A stretch of 58,497 nt of DNA, taken from UBA8516 sp035455245. GTDB lineage: Archaea; Thermoproteota; Nitrososphaeria; Nitrososphaerales; Nitrosopumilaceae. Each line of letters starts with the position of its first letter. The first letter of the stretch is position 1. The notes under the pieces are model-generated. The model was given only the letters and a program-made list of their open reading frames with translations. It did no database searches and was not told the DNA's origin. Below, piece after piece: positions 25,733-34,512 of the stretch. The stretch covers positions 1 through 58,497 of the forward strand of contig DATIFN010000011.1 in the NCBI GenBank assembly GCA_035455245.1. The letters run 5' to 3'. A program made the translations under genes and the position numbers.

Positions 25733-26599
25733 GTGACAGGCCAAAAAATTGACGGCGTTGCAGTTGCAAATTCAGTAAAGGACAGAGTACAAAGAGCCGT
25801 GGAAGAGTTAAAATCTGAAGGCATCACCCCATGTCTTGCCACAGTTCTTGTTGGTGAGAATCAAGCTTCTGCTACATATGTTAAAAACAAACAAAAGGCA
25901 TGTGCTGATGTTGGCATTATAACAAAGGATCACAGACTTCCTGAATCGTTTTCACAGCAAGAAATGATTTCACTTATTGATTTATTAAATAAGGATAGTT
26001 CAGTTCACGGGATTCTAATTCAGTTACCGTTACCAAAACAACTTGACGAATTCTCAACAGTATCACGAATTTCACCGATAAAAGATGTGGATGGTCTAAC
26101 TCCATATAATATTGGTCTTTTATCGTCGGGAAAGGCCATACTTAAGCCATGTACACCATCAGGAATAATGGAGATGTTTGATTACTACAACATTGATTTG
26201 CTAGGAAAAAATGCAGTAATAATCAATAGAAGCAACCTAGTAGGTAAACCGTTATACCACCTTTTACTTGAAAAAAATGCTACTGTTACTACATGTCATT
26301 CTAAAACAAAAAACTTGAAAGAACACTGCCAAAAAGCTGACATTGTAATTACTGCCATAGGAGATAGAACCAAATTTGTTCTTTCCTCAGATATGATAAA
26401 GGATGGTGCAATTGTTATTGATGTTGGCATAAGTAGACAAAATGGAAAGATTATCGGGGATACCGATTATGACGAAATAATAAAGAAGGCATCATTTGCT
26501 ACACCGGTACCAGGCGGAGTTGGCCCTATGACAGTTGCGATGCTTTTAAAAAATACAGTAACCGCTGCTTCAATCAACAAAAGCCTTGTCTCAGGTTGA
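25733..26599 (+). CDS. folD: Bifunctional methylene-THF dehydrogenase/methenyl-THF cyclohydrolase
   Basis: Interconverts methylene-, methenyl- and formyl-tetrahydrofolate. Visible motifs: SATYVKNKQKACADVGI (substrate binding, catalytic Lys in YVxxKxKA), VHGILIQLPLPKQLD, DVDGLTPYNIG, PCTPSGIMEM, INRSNLVGKPL (nucleotide binding) and the C-terminal ATPVPGGVGPMTVAMLLKNT. 288 residues is typical. GTG start at 25733. The last 14 bases overlap the 5-FTHF cyclo-ligase gene, so the pair is one operon for C1 metabolism. Confidence 0.96.
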   Translation: MTGQKIDGVAVANSVKDRVQRAVEELKSEGITPCLATVLVGENQASATYVKNKQKACADVGIITKDHRLPESFSQQEMISLIDLLNKDSSVHGILIQLPLPKQLDEFSTVSRISPIKDVDGLTPYNIGLLSSGKAILKPCTPSGIMEMFDYYNIDLLGKNAVIINRSNLVGKPLYHLLLEKNATVTTCHSKTKNLKEHCQKADIVITAIGDRTKFVLSSDMIKDGAIVIDVGISRQNGKIIGDTDYDEIIKKASFATPVPGGVGPMTVAMLLKNTVTAASINKSLVSG

Positions 26600-27149
26600 A
26601 AAAGCAAGGTTGCGAAAGCAGCTTTTGGATGCAAGGGATTCTTTATCATTAGATTTTATCAACATAACAAGCAAACAGATACAGGACAATTTAAGAAAAG
26701 TTGAATTTTTTAGAAATGCAAAAAGTATTGGAACATATTATTCAATAGGAAGTGAAGTAAAGACGCATGACATATTACAAGAGTTATTAAAATCAGGAAA
26801 AGAAGTCTCATTACCAAAAGTTGTTAAAAAAGATCTTGTGTTTAAAAAAATAAATAGTCTTTCAGATCTTGAACAAGGGAATTTTTCTGTCATGGAACCA
26901 AAAGATTATTGCGAGGATGTAAAAAAAATTGAAGTCATTATAATCCCTGCAATCGCACTTACAAGAGAGGGCCATAGACTAGGATATGGTTTTGGATATT
27001 ATGACAGATATCTTGCGGGTAAAAAATCAAAGACAATTGCTTTGAATTATTCAAAACAGATTATCAAATCATTTCCATACTCAGATCATGATGTTAGAAT
27101 TGATTGCATAGTCACAGAAGACAAAGTTATCATGTCAAAGGGCAAGTAA
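26586..27149 (+). CDS. 5-formyltetrahydrofolate cyclo-ligase
   Basis: ATP-dependent conversion of 5-formyl-THF to methenyl-THF, salvaging an inhibitory folate made by side reactions. The 187-residue protein has the family opening EKARLRKQLLDARDSLS, GTYYSIGSEVKTHDI, and the ATP-site signature LGYGFGYYDRYLAG. It starts with TTG at 26586 inside folD (14-base overlap). The 3' end overlaps the convergent purD gene by 15 bases. Confidence 0.93.
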   Translation: MSQVEKARLRKQLLDARDSLSLDFINITSKQIQDNLRKVEFFRNAKSIGTYYSIGSEVKTHDILQELLKSGKEVSLPKVVKKDLVFKKINSLSDLEQGNFSVMEPKDYCEDVKKIEVIIIPAIALTREGHRLGYGFGYYDRYLAGKKSKTIALNYSKQIIKSFPYSDHDVRIDCIVTEDKVIMSKGK

Positions 27150-28397
27150 TCCCGTTTTACCAATGTCTTTTCTAAAGTATTTGTTTTGCCAAGAAATTTT
27201 TTCTATTCTAGAATAAGCAGTAGAGATTGCAGAATCCAGTGTATCACCCAACGCCGTTACTCCAAGAACCCTTCCTCCATTTGTGAGTATTTTGCCGTTC
27301 TCACATTTTGTCCCTGCATGAAAAACAAAGGATTTTTCAACTTGTAATTCAAGACCAGAGATTTCTTCATTTTTTGGATATGATTCTGGGTAGCCTTTTG
27401 AGGCAAGTACAACACAAACAGCACTTTGTTTCTTCCACGATATGGGAGGCAATTTTGAAAGGTTCCCATCTATGCTTGCGGTAATGTAATCGTACAAATC
27501 AGACTCCATACGCATCATGATTGGTTGGCATTCTGGATCACCCATTCTTGCATTAAATTCCAAAACGTACGGGTTTCCATCATTTAGCATTATTCCAGCA
27601 TACAAAAATCCCTTGAATGGATTACCCTCTTTTTTCATACAATCAACTGTTTTGTTAATCACGTCTTTCTGAATTTTTTCGGCAAGAGAGTCACTAATTA
27701 CGGGAGTTGGCGAGTAGGCGCCCATTCCACCAGTGTTTGGTCCTTTATCACCATCATAGATTCTTTTATGATCCTGGCTTGTCGCCATAGGAATAGCTGT
27801 AACTCCATCTGAAAGTGCAATGTATGATGCTTCCACTCCAACGATTCGCTCTTCTAAAATTATTTTAGATCCAGCATCACCAAAGCTATTTTCAACTAAC
27901 ATTTTATCTATTGCAACTATTGCCTCTGAAGAATTGTTACATACTATGACGCCTTTTCCGGCCGCAAGACCATTTGCTTTTACTACAAGTTGATAATTTT
28001 TTGATTTTGCATACTCTTTTGCTTCTTTTGTATCGTTAAAGGTTTCAAATTCTGGTGTTAGAATCCCATTTCTTTTCATAAAGTTTTTTGCCCAAATTTT
28101 ACTTGATTCAAGTCGTGCGGCGGCTTTTGTTGGTCCAAATATTCTCAATCCTTTTTGTGTAAATACATCAACTATTCCTAAAGACAAAGGAACCTCCGGA
28201 CCTACCACAGTCAAACAGTTTTTTTCAGAGGCAAATTTTACAAGATTATCAATGTCATCAGCTGCTATTTCCACATTGTTAATAGTCCCACCATTACCTG
28301 GCGCAAAATACACTTTGTTGATTTTTTTGCTTTGGGAAAGCTTCCAACCAAGAGCGTGTTCTCTTCCACCCGAACCTACAACTAAGACATCAGTCAA
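27135..28397 (-). CDS. purD: Phosphoribosylamine-glycine ligase
   Basis: ATP-grasp enzyme of the second purine step. Motifs: VLVVGSGGREHALGWKL at the N-terminus, YFAPGNGGT, VGPEVPLSLGIVD, VVKANGLAAGKGVIVC in the ATP-grasp, DHKRIYDGDKGPNTGGMGAY, GFLYAGIMLN and EFNARMGDPECQ. Length 420 residues is normal. Not co-oriented with purN, but within 3 kb of it. Upstream is a divergent small gene at 28479. Confidence 0.96.
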   Translation of the reverse strand: MTDVLVVGSGGREHALGWKLSQSKKINKVYFAPGNGGTINNVEIAADDIDNLVKFASEKNCLTVVGPEVPLSLGIVDVFTQKGLRIFGPTKAAARLESSKIWAKNFMKRNGILTPEFETFNDTKEAKEYAKSKNYQLVVKANGLAAGKGVIVCNNSSEAIVAIDKMLVENSFGDAGSKIILEERIVGVEASYIALSDGVTAIPMATSQDHKRIYDGDKGPNTGGMGAYSPTPVISDSLAEKIQKDVINKTVDCMKKEGNPFKGFLYAGIMLNDGNPYVLEFNARMGDPECQPIMMRMESDLYDYITASIDGNLSKLPPISWKKQSAVCVVLASKGYPESYPKNEEISGLELQVEKSFVFHAGTKCENGKILTNGGRVLGVTALGDTLDSAISTAYSRIEKISWQNKYFRKDIGKTGLLAL

Positions 28398-28478
28398 CAG
28401 TCAGACTTTTCTTATCTTGTATATAATCCAAGATTGGTTTTAGAAATATTGATTAATACTGCATTCCAATCATGACAG

Positions 28479-28778
28479 ATGAGCCAAATAGACAAACAAA
28501 AACAAGTCTATCTTTTTGTTCATGGCAGAATGGACCTTGAGCCAGTTGCAATTGATGTACTAGTATCAAATGGGTTTTTAAAAGAAAACATCACATCTGC
28601 AAAACCGGACAAGGTGGGAAACGTAGGGGATTACATGGCTATGCTTTGGATGCCGCCAAATCCGGATCAAATCAAAATTCAGAAAATTACAAAGGTTGAA
28701 CAAGCAAGTCCTGAAGGTATGATCGGATTATGGAAGGGTGTCTCAAAAGAAGACATATTTCAAATAAAATTGAAATAA
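28479..28778 (+). CDS. Hypothetical protein, 99 residues
   Basis: A small soluble protein beginning MSQIDKQKQVYLFVHGRMDL with central YMAMLWMPPNPDQIKIQKI. The composition is normal for the genome and the ATG at 28479 lies about 20-28 bases after a GATTAATAC element. An ATG at 28472 is in a frame that stops early. No domain recognised. It is convergent with the SWIM protein gene, with three bases between stop codons. Confidence 0.6.
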   Translation: MSQIDKQKQVYLFVHGRMDLEPVAIDVLVSNGFLKENITSAKPDKVGNVGDYMAMLWMPPNPDQIKIQKITKVEQASPEGMIGLWKGVSKEDIFQIKLK

Positions 28779-28780
28779 AT

Positions 28781-29083
28781 TCAAAGATCAGATATTAGGG
28801 CCGATACAAAATTTGCGAATTCATCATCGGAAAATCGTATGACCTCAACTTTGTTTTTTTCCTTTGCAATTTTTACAGATTTAAGGTGATAACATTCACT
28901 GCCTCCATTTAACGTGTTAAAAAAATAATCCTCACAAGAGCAAAATCCTAAATCTGGATCAAGCCAATGTTCATTTTCTTTTCCCACAACCGTCCAGATC
29001 TCTCGTTGACTGGGCTCGAAATAATGAAGTTTTATAGCCTTTCCTGACACGACTGAATCCAAATCATGGATATCTTTTTTCAT
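28781..29083 (-). CDS. SWIM zinc-finger protein
   Basis: A 100-residue protein consisting of a beta-rich lead-in (KAIKLHYFEPSQREIWTVVG) and a SWIM motif FCSCEDYFFNTLNGGSECYH (CxC...CxH), which binds one zinc. SWIM domains occur in SWI2/SNF2 ATPases, MuDR transposases and recombination mediators (Shu2/SWSAP1 type), and free-standing archaeal forms are usual; a nucleic-acid or protein-binding role is likely. The start at 29083 is preferred over 29092 because TTTATATG at 29104-29112 is then 21-29 bases upstream. Confidence 0.8.
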   Translation of the reverse strand: MKKDIHDLDSVVSGKAIKLHYFEPSQREIWTVVGKENEHWLDPDLGFCSCEDYFFNTLNGGSECYHLKSVKIAKEKNKVEVIRFSDDEFANFVSALISDL

Positions 29084-29253
29084 CAAACACATCTACGATA
29101 CATCATATAAAAAAAATAGTATTGGCAATGGATTTCCATGTTGCAAGAGTAATCAAGAAGAAATCCTAGATCTCAAGGCCATGTCGGAAATGATGGAAAA
29201 TTAACATCCCATTGCCTAAAATTAAGCGAAATTTTAAAACTACTCGTCTATTA

Positions 29254-29997
29254 ATGGTTAAAACAAGAATTGTTCAATCATATCCTGCACTAATATTAGA
29301 AGATACGAAACGGTACCTTGTTGTTACTGACTTGCATATTGGGTTTGAAAACACTCTTGCTGCAAATGACATTTTTCTTGAACCTACATCAATTATTCAT
29401 GAAATGTTAGAGGAACTAAGATCAATTATAAAATCTGAAAGACCAGATTCATTGATCCTTTTAGGTGACATAAAGGCAAGTATCAATTCAATATCAAAAA
29501 TAGAATGGCAAGCAGTTCCATTATTTTTCAAAATAGCAAATGAAATTGATACTGTTTTAATTCCTGGAAATCATGACGGTGGAATACTGAGACTCTTACC
29601 TGAGAATGTCAGAGTCACAAGTCCTTCAGGCATTGTCATAGAAGATACACTCCTAACCCATGGACACACTCTACCATCGGAGAATCTTTCACATGTAAAT
29701 AAGATAATCATGGGACATGTGCATCCTGTTTTTTTCAGTGAGGGTTCAGTATTAGATGGCCAGAGGGTTTGGGTTTCATTGAAGGCAGAAAAAAGAAAGA
29801 TTTTCCCCTCATCTCAGGATGAAATAGAAATTATAATTGTTCCAACTTTTAACAAATATTTTTATGCAAGTCATAAAAAATACAAAAAATCAATTTCTCC
29901 GATAGTTGATCGAATAAAAGACTCCTATTCAGCAAAGATTGTAACACTAGATGGCTCTATAATCGGAAATGAATCATTGCTTGAAAGTGTAATCTAA
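29254..29997 (+). CDS. Metallophosphoesterase (COG1407-like)
   Basis: Calcineurin-like phosphoesterase with the five metal motifs in order: VTDLHIGFE (D-x-H), LILLGDIK (GD), PGNHDGG (GNHD), LTHGH and IMGHVHP (GHxH). The size of 247 residues and the pattern match predicted ICC-like phosphoesterases often linked to Lhr-type helicases; the substrate is unknown. The longer ORF begins with TTG 29212, but TTTTAAAAC near 29224-29232 places ATG 29254 at leaderless distance, and conserved sequence starts there. The 3' end overlaps the convergent carB by four bases. Confidence 0.85.
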   Translation: MVKTRIVQSYPALILEDTKRYLVVTDLHIGFENTLAANDIFLEPTSIIHEMLEELRSIIKSERPDSLILLGDIKASINSISKIEWQAVPLFFKIANEIDTVLIPGNHDGGILRLLPENVRVTSPSGIVIEDTLLTHGHTLPSENLSHVNKIIMGHVHPVFFSEGSVLDGQRVWVSLKAEKRKIFPSSQDEIEIIIVPTFNKYFYASHKKYKKSISPIVDRIKDSYSAKIVTLDGSIIGNESLLESVI

Positions 29998-32900
29998 TTA
30001 ATCGATTCGTAGGGTTCAAGTGGTTTTTTTGTAGTCTCATTATGTTGTAGCCATTCAAGTGTTTTTGCAAATGAATCTGCCAATTCTGTTGTAGTAAGCA
30101 CTGGAATTCCAAGTTCAACTGCTTTCCTTCTTATCTGGTATTCATCATAAAGCATTCCCACATACTTTTCCAAAGTTGCAGTGCTTGGAACATTTATTAT
30201 AAAATTTATCTTTCGTTCGTAAAGTAAATCTGCAATGTTTGGTTTTCTTTGTGGTTCGCTAATTTTGTAGACTACTTCAACATTTCCTATTCTTTTGTCG
30301 GACAAGAACTCTGCAGTGTGTTCTGTTGCAAGTATTTTGTATCCAAGATTTTTTAGTAATACTGCCGTCTGTAGTAGTTTTTCCTTGTTTTCTGCACCAC
30401 CAGCTGTTATCAGAGCATTACCCTCCTTTGGCAAGGAATATCCCACAGAAATTAGACCTTTTGAGAGTGCATCATAAAAACTGTCACCAAAACATGCTGC
30501 CTCTCCCGTAGACTGCATTTCAACTCCTAAAATTATGTCTGCACCTTCTAGTTGCATAAATGAAAACTGAGGCACTTTGATTCCATAGGAATGAATTTTG
30601 CGCCATCTGTCTTTGGGTATTTTTGGCAAATTTTTCCCAAGAACTGCGCGGGCAGCCAAATCAATCAGATTTAGCTTTACGAATTTTGAAACGAAAGGCA
30701 TGGAACGTGATGCGCGTATATTTAGCTCAATCACATAAACTTGATCAGAATTAATTAAAAATTGTAAATTAAATGGACCCTTTATTGAGAATGCGGTAGC
30801 TATTTTTGTAGTATAATCAGTTATAGTTTCAATTACTTTGTTACTTAATCTCCATGGTGGAATGCACATCATCGCATCACCAGAATGTACCCCAGCACTT
30901 TCAATGTGTTCTATCACAGCCCCAATTACCACATTTTTTCCATCAGAGACACCATCGACTTCAACTTCAAGTGAGTTTAGCATGAATTTTGTGATAACAA
31001 CTGGGTAATCTGGTGATACATTGGTTGCCTCTTCCAGATATTTTTTTAATTGCGCTTGTGACCATACAACTTTCATCGCAGCACCGCTTAGTACATACGA
31101 TGGTCTAACCAATACAGGAAAGCCTACGTTATTTGCAAATTTTTTTGCATCGGCTAGTTTTACAAATGCTTGCCATAGTGGTTGCATGATATGCAATTCG
31201 TCTAGAACTTGACTGAATTTGGAACGGTTCTCTGCCCTGTCTATGTCTTCAAACGACGTGCCGATTATCTTTACTCCGTTTTTGGCAAGTTTAGGCGTGA
31301 GATTATTTGCCGTTTGTCCTCCTACAGCGGTAACAATTCCAGTTGGTTTTTCAAAGTCAGCAATGTCAAGTATTCTCTCAAGTGTTAACTCTTCAAAATA
31401 TAGCCTATTACAAATATCATAATCAGTTGAAACAGTCTCTGGATTACAATTAATTACGGAGACTTCTTTGACGCCAATTTCTTTTAAACCCAACACCATA
31501 TTCACAGTTCCCCAATCAAACTCTACGCTACTTCCTATTCTATAGGGACCGGCTCCCAAAACTATGATTTTTTCCGGATCTGATTGAACTTCAAAGTCGT
31601 TTTTATCGCCGCCGTATGTAAGATATAGATAATTTGTTTTGGCTGGCCACTCAGCAGCAAGTGTATCAATTTGTTTTACTGCTGGAATGATTCCTGCATC
31701 TTTGCGGATTTTTCTGATCTCAAGATCATCTTTTTCTAATATCCTTCCAATCTGCTTATCTGAAAATCCAAGTTTTTTTGCATCATGTAACAGCTTTGTT
31801 GTAAATTTTGATTCCTTGAGATTCTTTTCCATTTCTACTATGTTTCGGATTTTTTCAATAAACCATGGATCTATTACAGAAAGTTTGTAAATTTGTTCAA
31901 CTGTCATTCCTTGTCGCAAGGCAGCTGCAACGTAATACAAAATTTTATCATCAGTGTGTTGTAGTTTATTTTCAATTTCTTCAATATCATACACCTTGCC
32001 ATTATCTCGATTCGCTACAAGACCGTCATTTCCAATCTCTAACATCCTAATTGATTTTTGTAGTGATTCCTCAAAACATCTGCCTACTGCCATAACTTCA
32101 CCGACAGATTTCATAGTAGGGCCAAGAGTGCGGTTTGCAAGTTCAAATTTTGTAAAATCCCATCGCGGGTGTTTGCAAACAATATAGTCAAGCGATGGTT
32201 CAAAGCATGCAGTTGTGGTCTTTGTTATACGGTTAACTAGTTCTGGAAGGGAGTGACCAATAACAATTTTTGCTGCCATGTATGCAATAGGATATCCAGT
32301 GGCTTTGCTTGCAAGTGCTGATGAACGAGAAAGTCTTGGATTCATCTCAATTGCAACATATTTACTAGATTCTGGATCAAGTGCAAACTGGATATTGCAT
32401 TCCCCTACGATTCCAACATGTTGGGTTGCACGCAGAGCAGCTGATCTTAACATATGGTATTCATTATTATCAAGTGTCTGCGATGGAGCTACAACGATGT
32501 TGTCTCCAGTATGTACCCTCATGGAAAGTACGTTCTCCATGTTACATACGATGACACTGTTTCCAAGATAGTCACGCATCACTTCATATTCTATTTGTTT
32601 CCAGTGACCAATGTATTCCTCAATTAGAACCTGACCCACAAGACTGGCATTCAAACCTCGAGTAACAATTTCGTATAGTTCAATTTCATTTTGTGCCACA
32701 CCTCCTCCCTTTCCTCCCAAAGTGTATGCTACACGAACAATTACTGGATATCCAAGTTCTTTTGCAACTTGTTTTGCCTCTTCAAAGTTGTAAACAGTTT
32801 TACTCTTCAGTACGGGCACACCACATGCAATCATCGAATCCTTGAAAAGTTGTCTATCTTCTGTGGCGTGAATTCCTGCAAGTTGTGTACCAAGAACCTT

Positions 32901-33050
32901 CACACCATATTTCTTTAGAACCCCAAATTCCTCAAGTTTTACCCCACAGTTTAGTGCAGTCTGTCCACCAAATCCAAGCATCAGTCCGTCAGGACGTTCT
33001 GATTCTATTATTGATTCAACATATTGAGGATTTACTGGAATAGAGTACAC
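29994..33050 (-). CDS. carB: Carbamoyl-phosphate synthase large subunit (5' end disrupted upstream)
   Basis: Makes carbamoyl phosphate for arginine and pyrimidines from bicarbonate, ATP and ammonia delivered by CarA. Two tandem ATP-grasp halves are visible (RVAYTLGGKGGGVA; FEPSLDYIVCKHPRWDF; then VLGAGPYRIGSSVEFDWGTV; VRPSYVLSGAAMKVVW) with a C-terminal MGS-like allosteric domain (ALITAGGAENKEKLL). The intact reading frame begins only at a GTG (33050) inside DKVYSIPV, so about 50 N-terminal residues are missing. They are encoded upstream but interrupted by a TAA and lack a start codon; see 33051-33250. The rest is normal in length and sequence. Confidence 0.9.
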   Translation of the reverse strand: MYSIPVNPQYVESIIESERPDGLMLGFGGQTALNCGVKLEEFGVLKKYGVKVLGTQLAGIHATEDRQLFKDSMIACGVPVLKSKTVYNFEEAKQVAKELGYPVIVRVAYTLGGKGGGVAQNEIELYEIVTRGLNASLVGQVLIEEYIGHWKQIEYEVMRDYLGNSVIVCNMENVLSMRVHTGDNIVVAPSQTLDNNEYHMLRSAALRATQHVGIVGECNIQFALDPESSKYVAIEMNPRLSRSSALASKATGYPIAYMAAKIVIGHSLPELVNRITKTTTACFEPSLDYIVCKHPRWDFTKFELANRTLGPTMKSVGEVMAVGRCFEESLQKSIRMLEIGNDGLVANRDNGKVYDIEEIENKLQHTDDKILYYVAAALRQGMTVEQIYKLSVIDPWFIEKIRNIVEMEKNLKESKFTTKLLHDAKKLGFSDKQIGRILEKDDLEIRKIRKDAGIIPAVKQIDTLAAEWPAKTNYLYLTYGGDKNDFEVQSDPEKIIVLGAGPYRIGSSVEFDWGTVNMVLGLKEIGVKEVSVINCNPETVSTDYDICNRLYFEELTLERILDIADFEKPTGIVTAVGGQTANNLTPKLAKNGVKIIGTSFEDIDRAENRSKFSQVLDELHIMQPLWQAFVKLADAKKFANNVGFPVLVRPSYVLSGAAMKVVWSQAQLKKYLEEATNVSPDYPVVITKFMLNSLEVEVDGVSDGKNVVIGAVIEHIESAGVHSGDAMMCIPPWRLSNKVIETITDYTTKIATAFSIKGPFNLQFLINSDQVYVIELNIRASRSMPFVSKFVKLNLIDLAARAVLGKNLPKIPKDRWRKIHSYGIKVPQFSFMQLEGADIILGVEMQSTGEAACFGDSFYDALSKGLISVGYSLPKEGNALITAGGAENKEKLLQTAVLLKNLGYKILATEHTAEFLSDKRIGNVEVVYKISEPQRKPNIADLLYERKINFIINVPSTATLEKYVGMLYDEYQIRRKAVELGIPVLTTTELADSFAKTLEWLQHNETTKKPLEPYESIN

Positions 33051-33250
33051 TTTATCTGCAAATCTAGTGTCAGTCTGTATGGTTGCGATATTCGGATTAA
33101 TTAGTACGCTTTTGATCCCATCTTCTCTAATGGCTTTGAGGCATTGGCTACCGGAGTAGTCGAATTTGCGGTCGTTTTAGCGACTTTCGCCTGCTTCTCC
33201 GATTTTTATTGCCCCACTTCCAAGAACGAGAATCTTTTTTAGCGATTCAT
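33051..33250 (-). other. carB: Disrupted 5' end of carB (7-codon insert with stop, no in-frame start)
   Basis: Read in the carB frame, the minus strand gives ESLKKILVLGSGAIKIGEAG then E, then seven codons SR-stop-NDRK, then FDYSGSQCLKAIREDGIKSV and on into the intact gene. In CarB proteins GEAGE/GQACE is followed directly by FDYSG, so the 21 bases at about 33165-33185 are an insertion, and its third codon is TAA (33177-33179). Upstream in the same frame there is no ATG, GTG or TTG before a TAA at 33285-33287. The ATG that overlaps the carA stop (33248-33250) is one base out of frame. Assembly error, gene decay and unusual decoding are all possible. Confidence 0.85.
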
Positions 33251-34380
33251 CTTTTGGCAGCCTTTTCCTCCTCCATAAGGTTTTTTAGCTCATCAAAAAC
33301 AAATTTGCAATCGAAAGGTCCAGGTGATGCTTCGGGATGAAATTGTACAGCGATAAATTTTTTCTCTTTATGTTTTATTCCTTCAATAGTCTGATCATCA
33401 GCATTAGTAAACCATAGTTTAAAACCTGATTTTTTTAATGAATCAGGATTTATTCCGTATCCATGGTTCTGGCTTGTCACATAAACTTGGTTGTTATCTA
33501 GGTTTATGCATGATTTATTTTGTCCGCGATGTCCATATTTTAGCTTAAATGTATCAGCACCACCTGCAAGCCCCATTATCTGAGCTCCAAGGCAGATTCC
33601 AAGTGTGGGTATGTTTTTGTTTAAAAGTTCTTTTGCAGTTTTCATAGTATCAACACATTTTTGAGGATCTCCAGGTCCATTACTTAATACAACACCCTTT
33701 GGTTTGTATGAAAGTATTTGATCAATTGAAGCATTCCATGGAAGTTGAATCACCTTGTATCCAATTTTTCGTATGTTGCGTAAAATTGCGTTTTTCACCC
33801 CAGTATCTATAACTACTACAGATTCAGAGTCAGAACCATAAACTCGTGGTTCTTTAGTGGATACAACATCCATAAATTCTTCGTTTACGTATTTTTGTGC
33901 AGAAGCAAGTTTATTTTTCAAATCAACTTCATCAATTTCTTTTTCCGAAACGGCGAGTGCTGCCATCATGACCCCATTTATTCGAAGTTTTTTAGTCAGT
34001 TCCCTTGTGTCTATTCCCGATATTCCCGGAATTTTTTCATTATTCAACCACTCATCAAGTGTCAAAGAAAGATTCCAATGATTTGCAGTAGTTGAAATTT
34101 CATGTACGACAAGACCACGCGGTTGAATCCTATCAGATTCAAAATATTCGGAAATACCATCCTTATCCTTTTTTAATGGGTCAGGTACCCCGTAATTTCC
34201 TATCAGAGGATACGTGAGGGTCAAGATTTGCCCGCTGTAAGAAGGATCTGTCAAGGCTTCAGTATAACCCACCATTCCTGTATTGAATACAGCCTCACCA
34301 AAAACGGTGCTCGAATAGCCAAAACCCATCCCAGTAAAAACGGTTCCATCCTCAAGGATGAGCTTGCCAAACTTGTTCAC
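33247..34380 (-). CDS. carA: Carbamoyl-phosphate synthase small subunit (glutaminase)
   Basis: Hydrolyses glutamine and channels ammonia to CarB. N-terminal CPSase domain (KLILEDGTVFTGMGFGYSST, FNTGMVGYTEALTDPSYSGQ, GISGIDTRELTKKLR) and C-terminal class I glutamine amidotransferase: VVLSNGPGDPQ, nucleophile Cys in LGICLGAQIMGLA, TSQNHGYGI, and catalytic His/Glu in VQFHPEASPGP. 377 residues, normal length. GTG start at 34380, because the ATG overlapping it is immediately followed by a stop in its frame. A purine-rich GGAGGAGG near the 3' end could serve as ribosome binding site for carB. Confidence 0.96.
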   Translation of the reverse strand: MNKFGKLILEDGTVFTGMGFGYSSTVFGEAVFNTGMVGYTEALTDPSYSGQILTLTYPLIGNYGVPDPLKKDKDGISEYFESDRIQPRGLVVHEISTTANHWNLSLTLDEWLNNEKIPGISGIDTRELTKKLRINGVMMAALAVSEKEIDEVDLKNKLASAQKYVNEEFMDVVSTKEPRVYGSDSESVVVIDTGVKNAILRNIRKIGYKVIQLPWNASIDQILSYKPKGVVLSNGPGDPQKCVDTMKTAKELLNKNIPTLGICLGAQIMGLAGGADTFKLKYGHRGQNKSCINLDNNQVYVTSQNHGYGINPDSLKKSGFKLWFTNADDQTIEGIKHKEKKFIAVQFHPEASPGPFDCKFVFDELKNLMEEEKAAKR

Positions 34381-34512
34381 ATGTTTGGCTTTTTTTATTG
34401 GAATTTTGAACCCTCAGCAAGTGAATTCTATTGGAGATTTAAGTTTTTTGATAAAATACAAGCAAAAAAATTATTATAAAAAAGTTTTTGCGATCAGGCT
34501 GTAACTAGTATT

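Noticed and set aside
29110..29205. Cys-containing reading frame (GNGFPCCKSNQEEIL...SEMMEN) between the SWIM and phosphoesterase genes
   Set aside because: The frame looks protein-like but has no ATG, GTG or TTG start; kept out of the annotation.
33160..33190. carB insert as a canonical bulge-helix-bulge intron
   Set aside because: A 4-bp central helix can be drawn, but the outer exon helix does not pair, so the motif is not supported.
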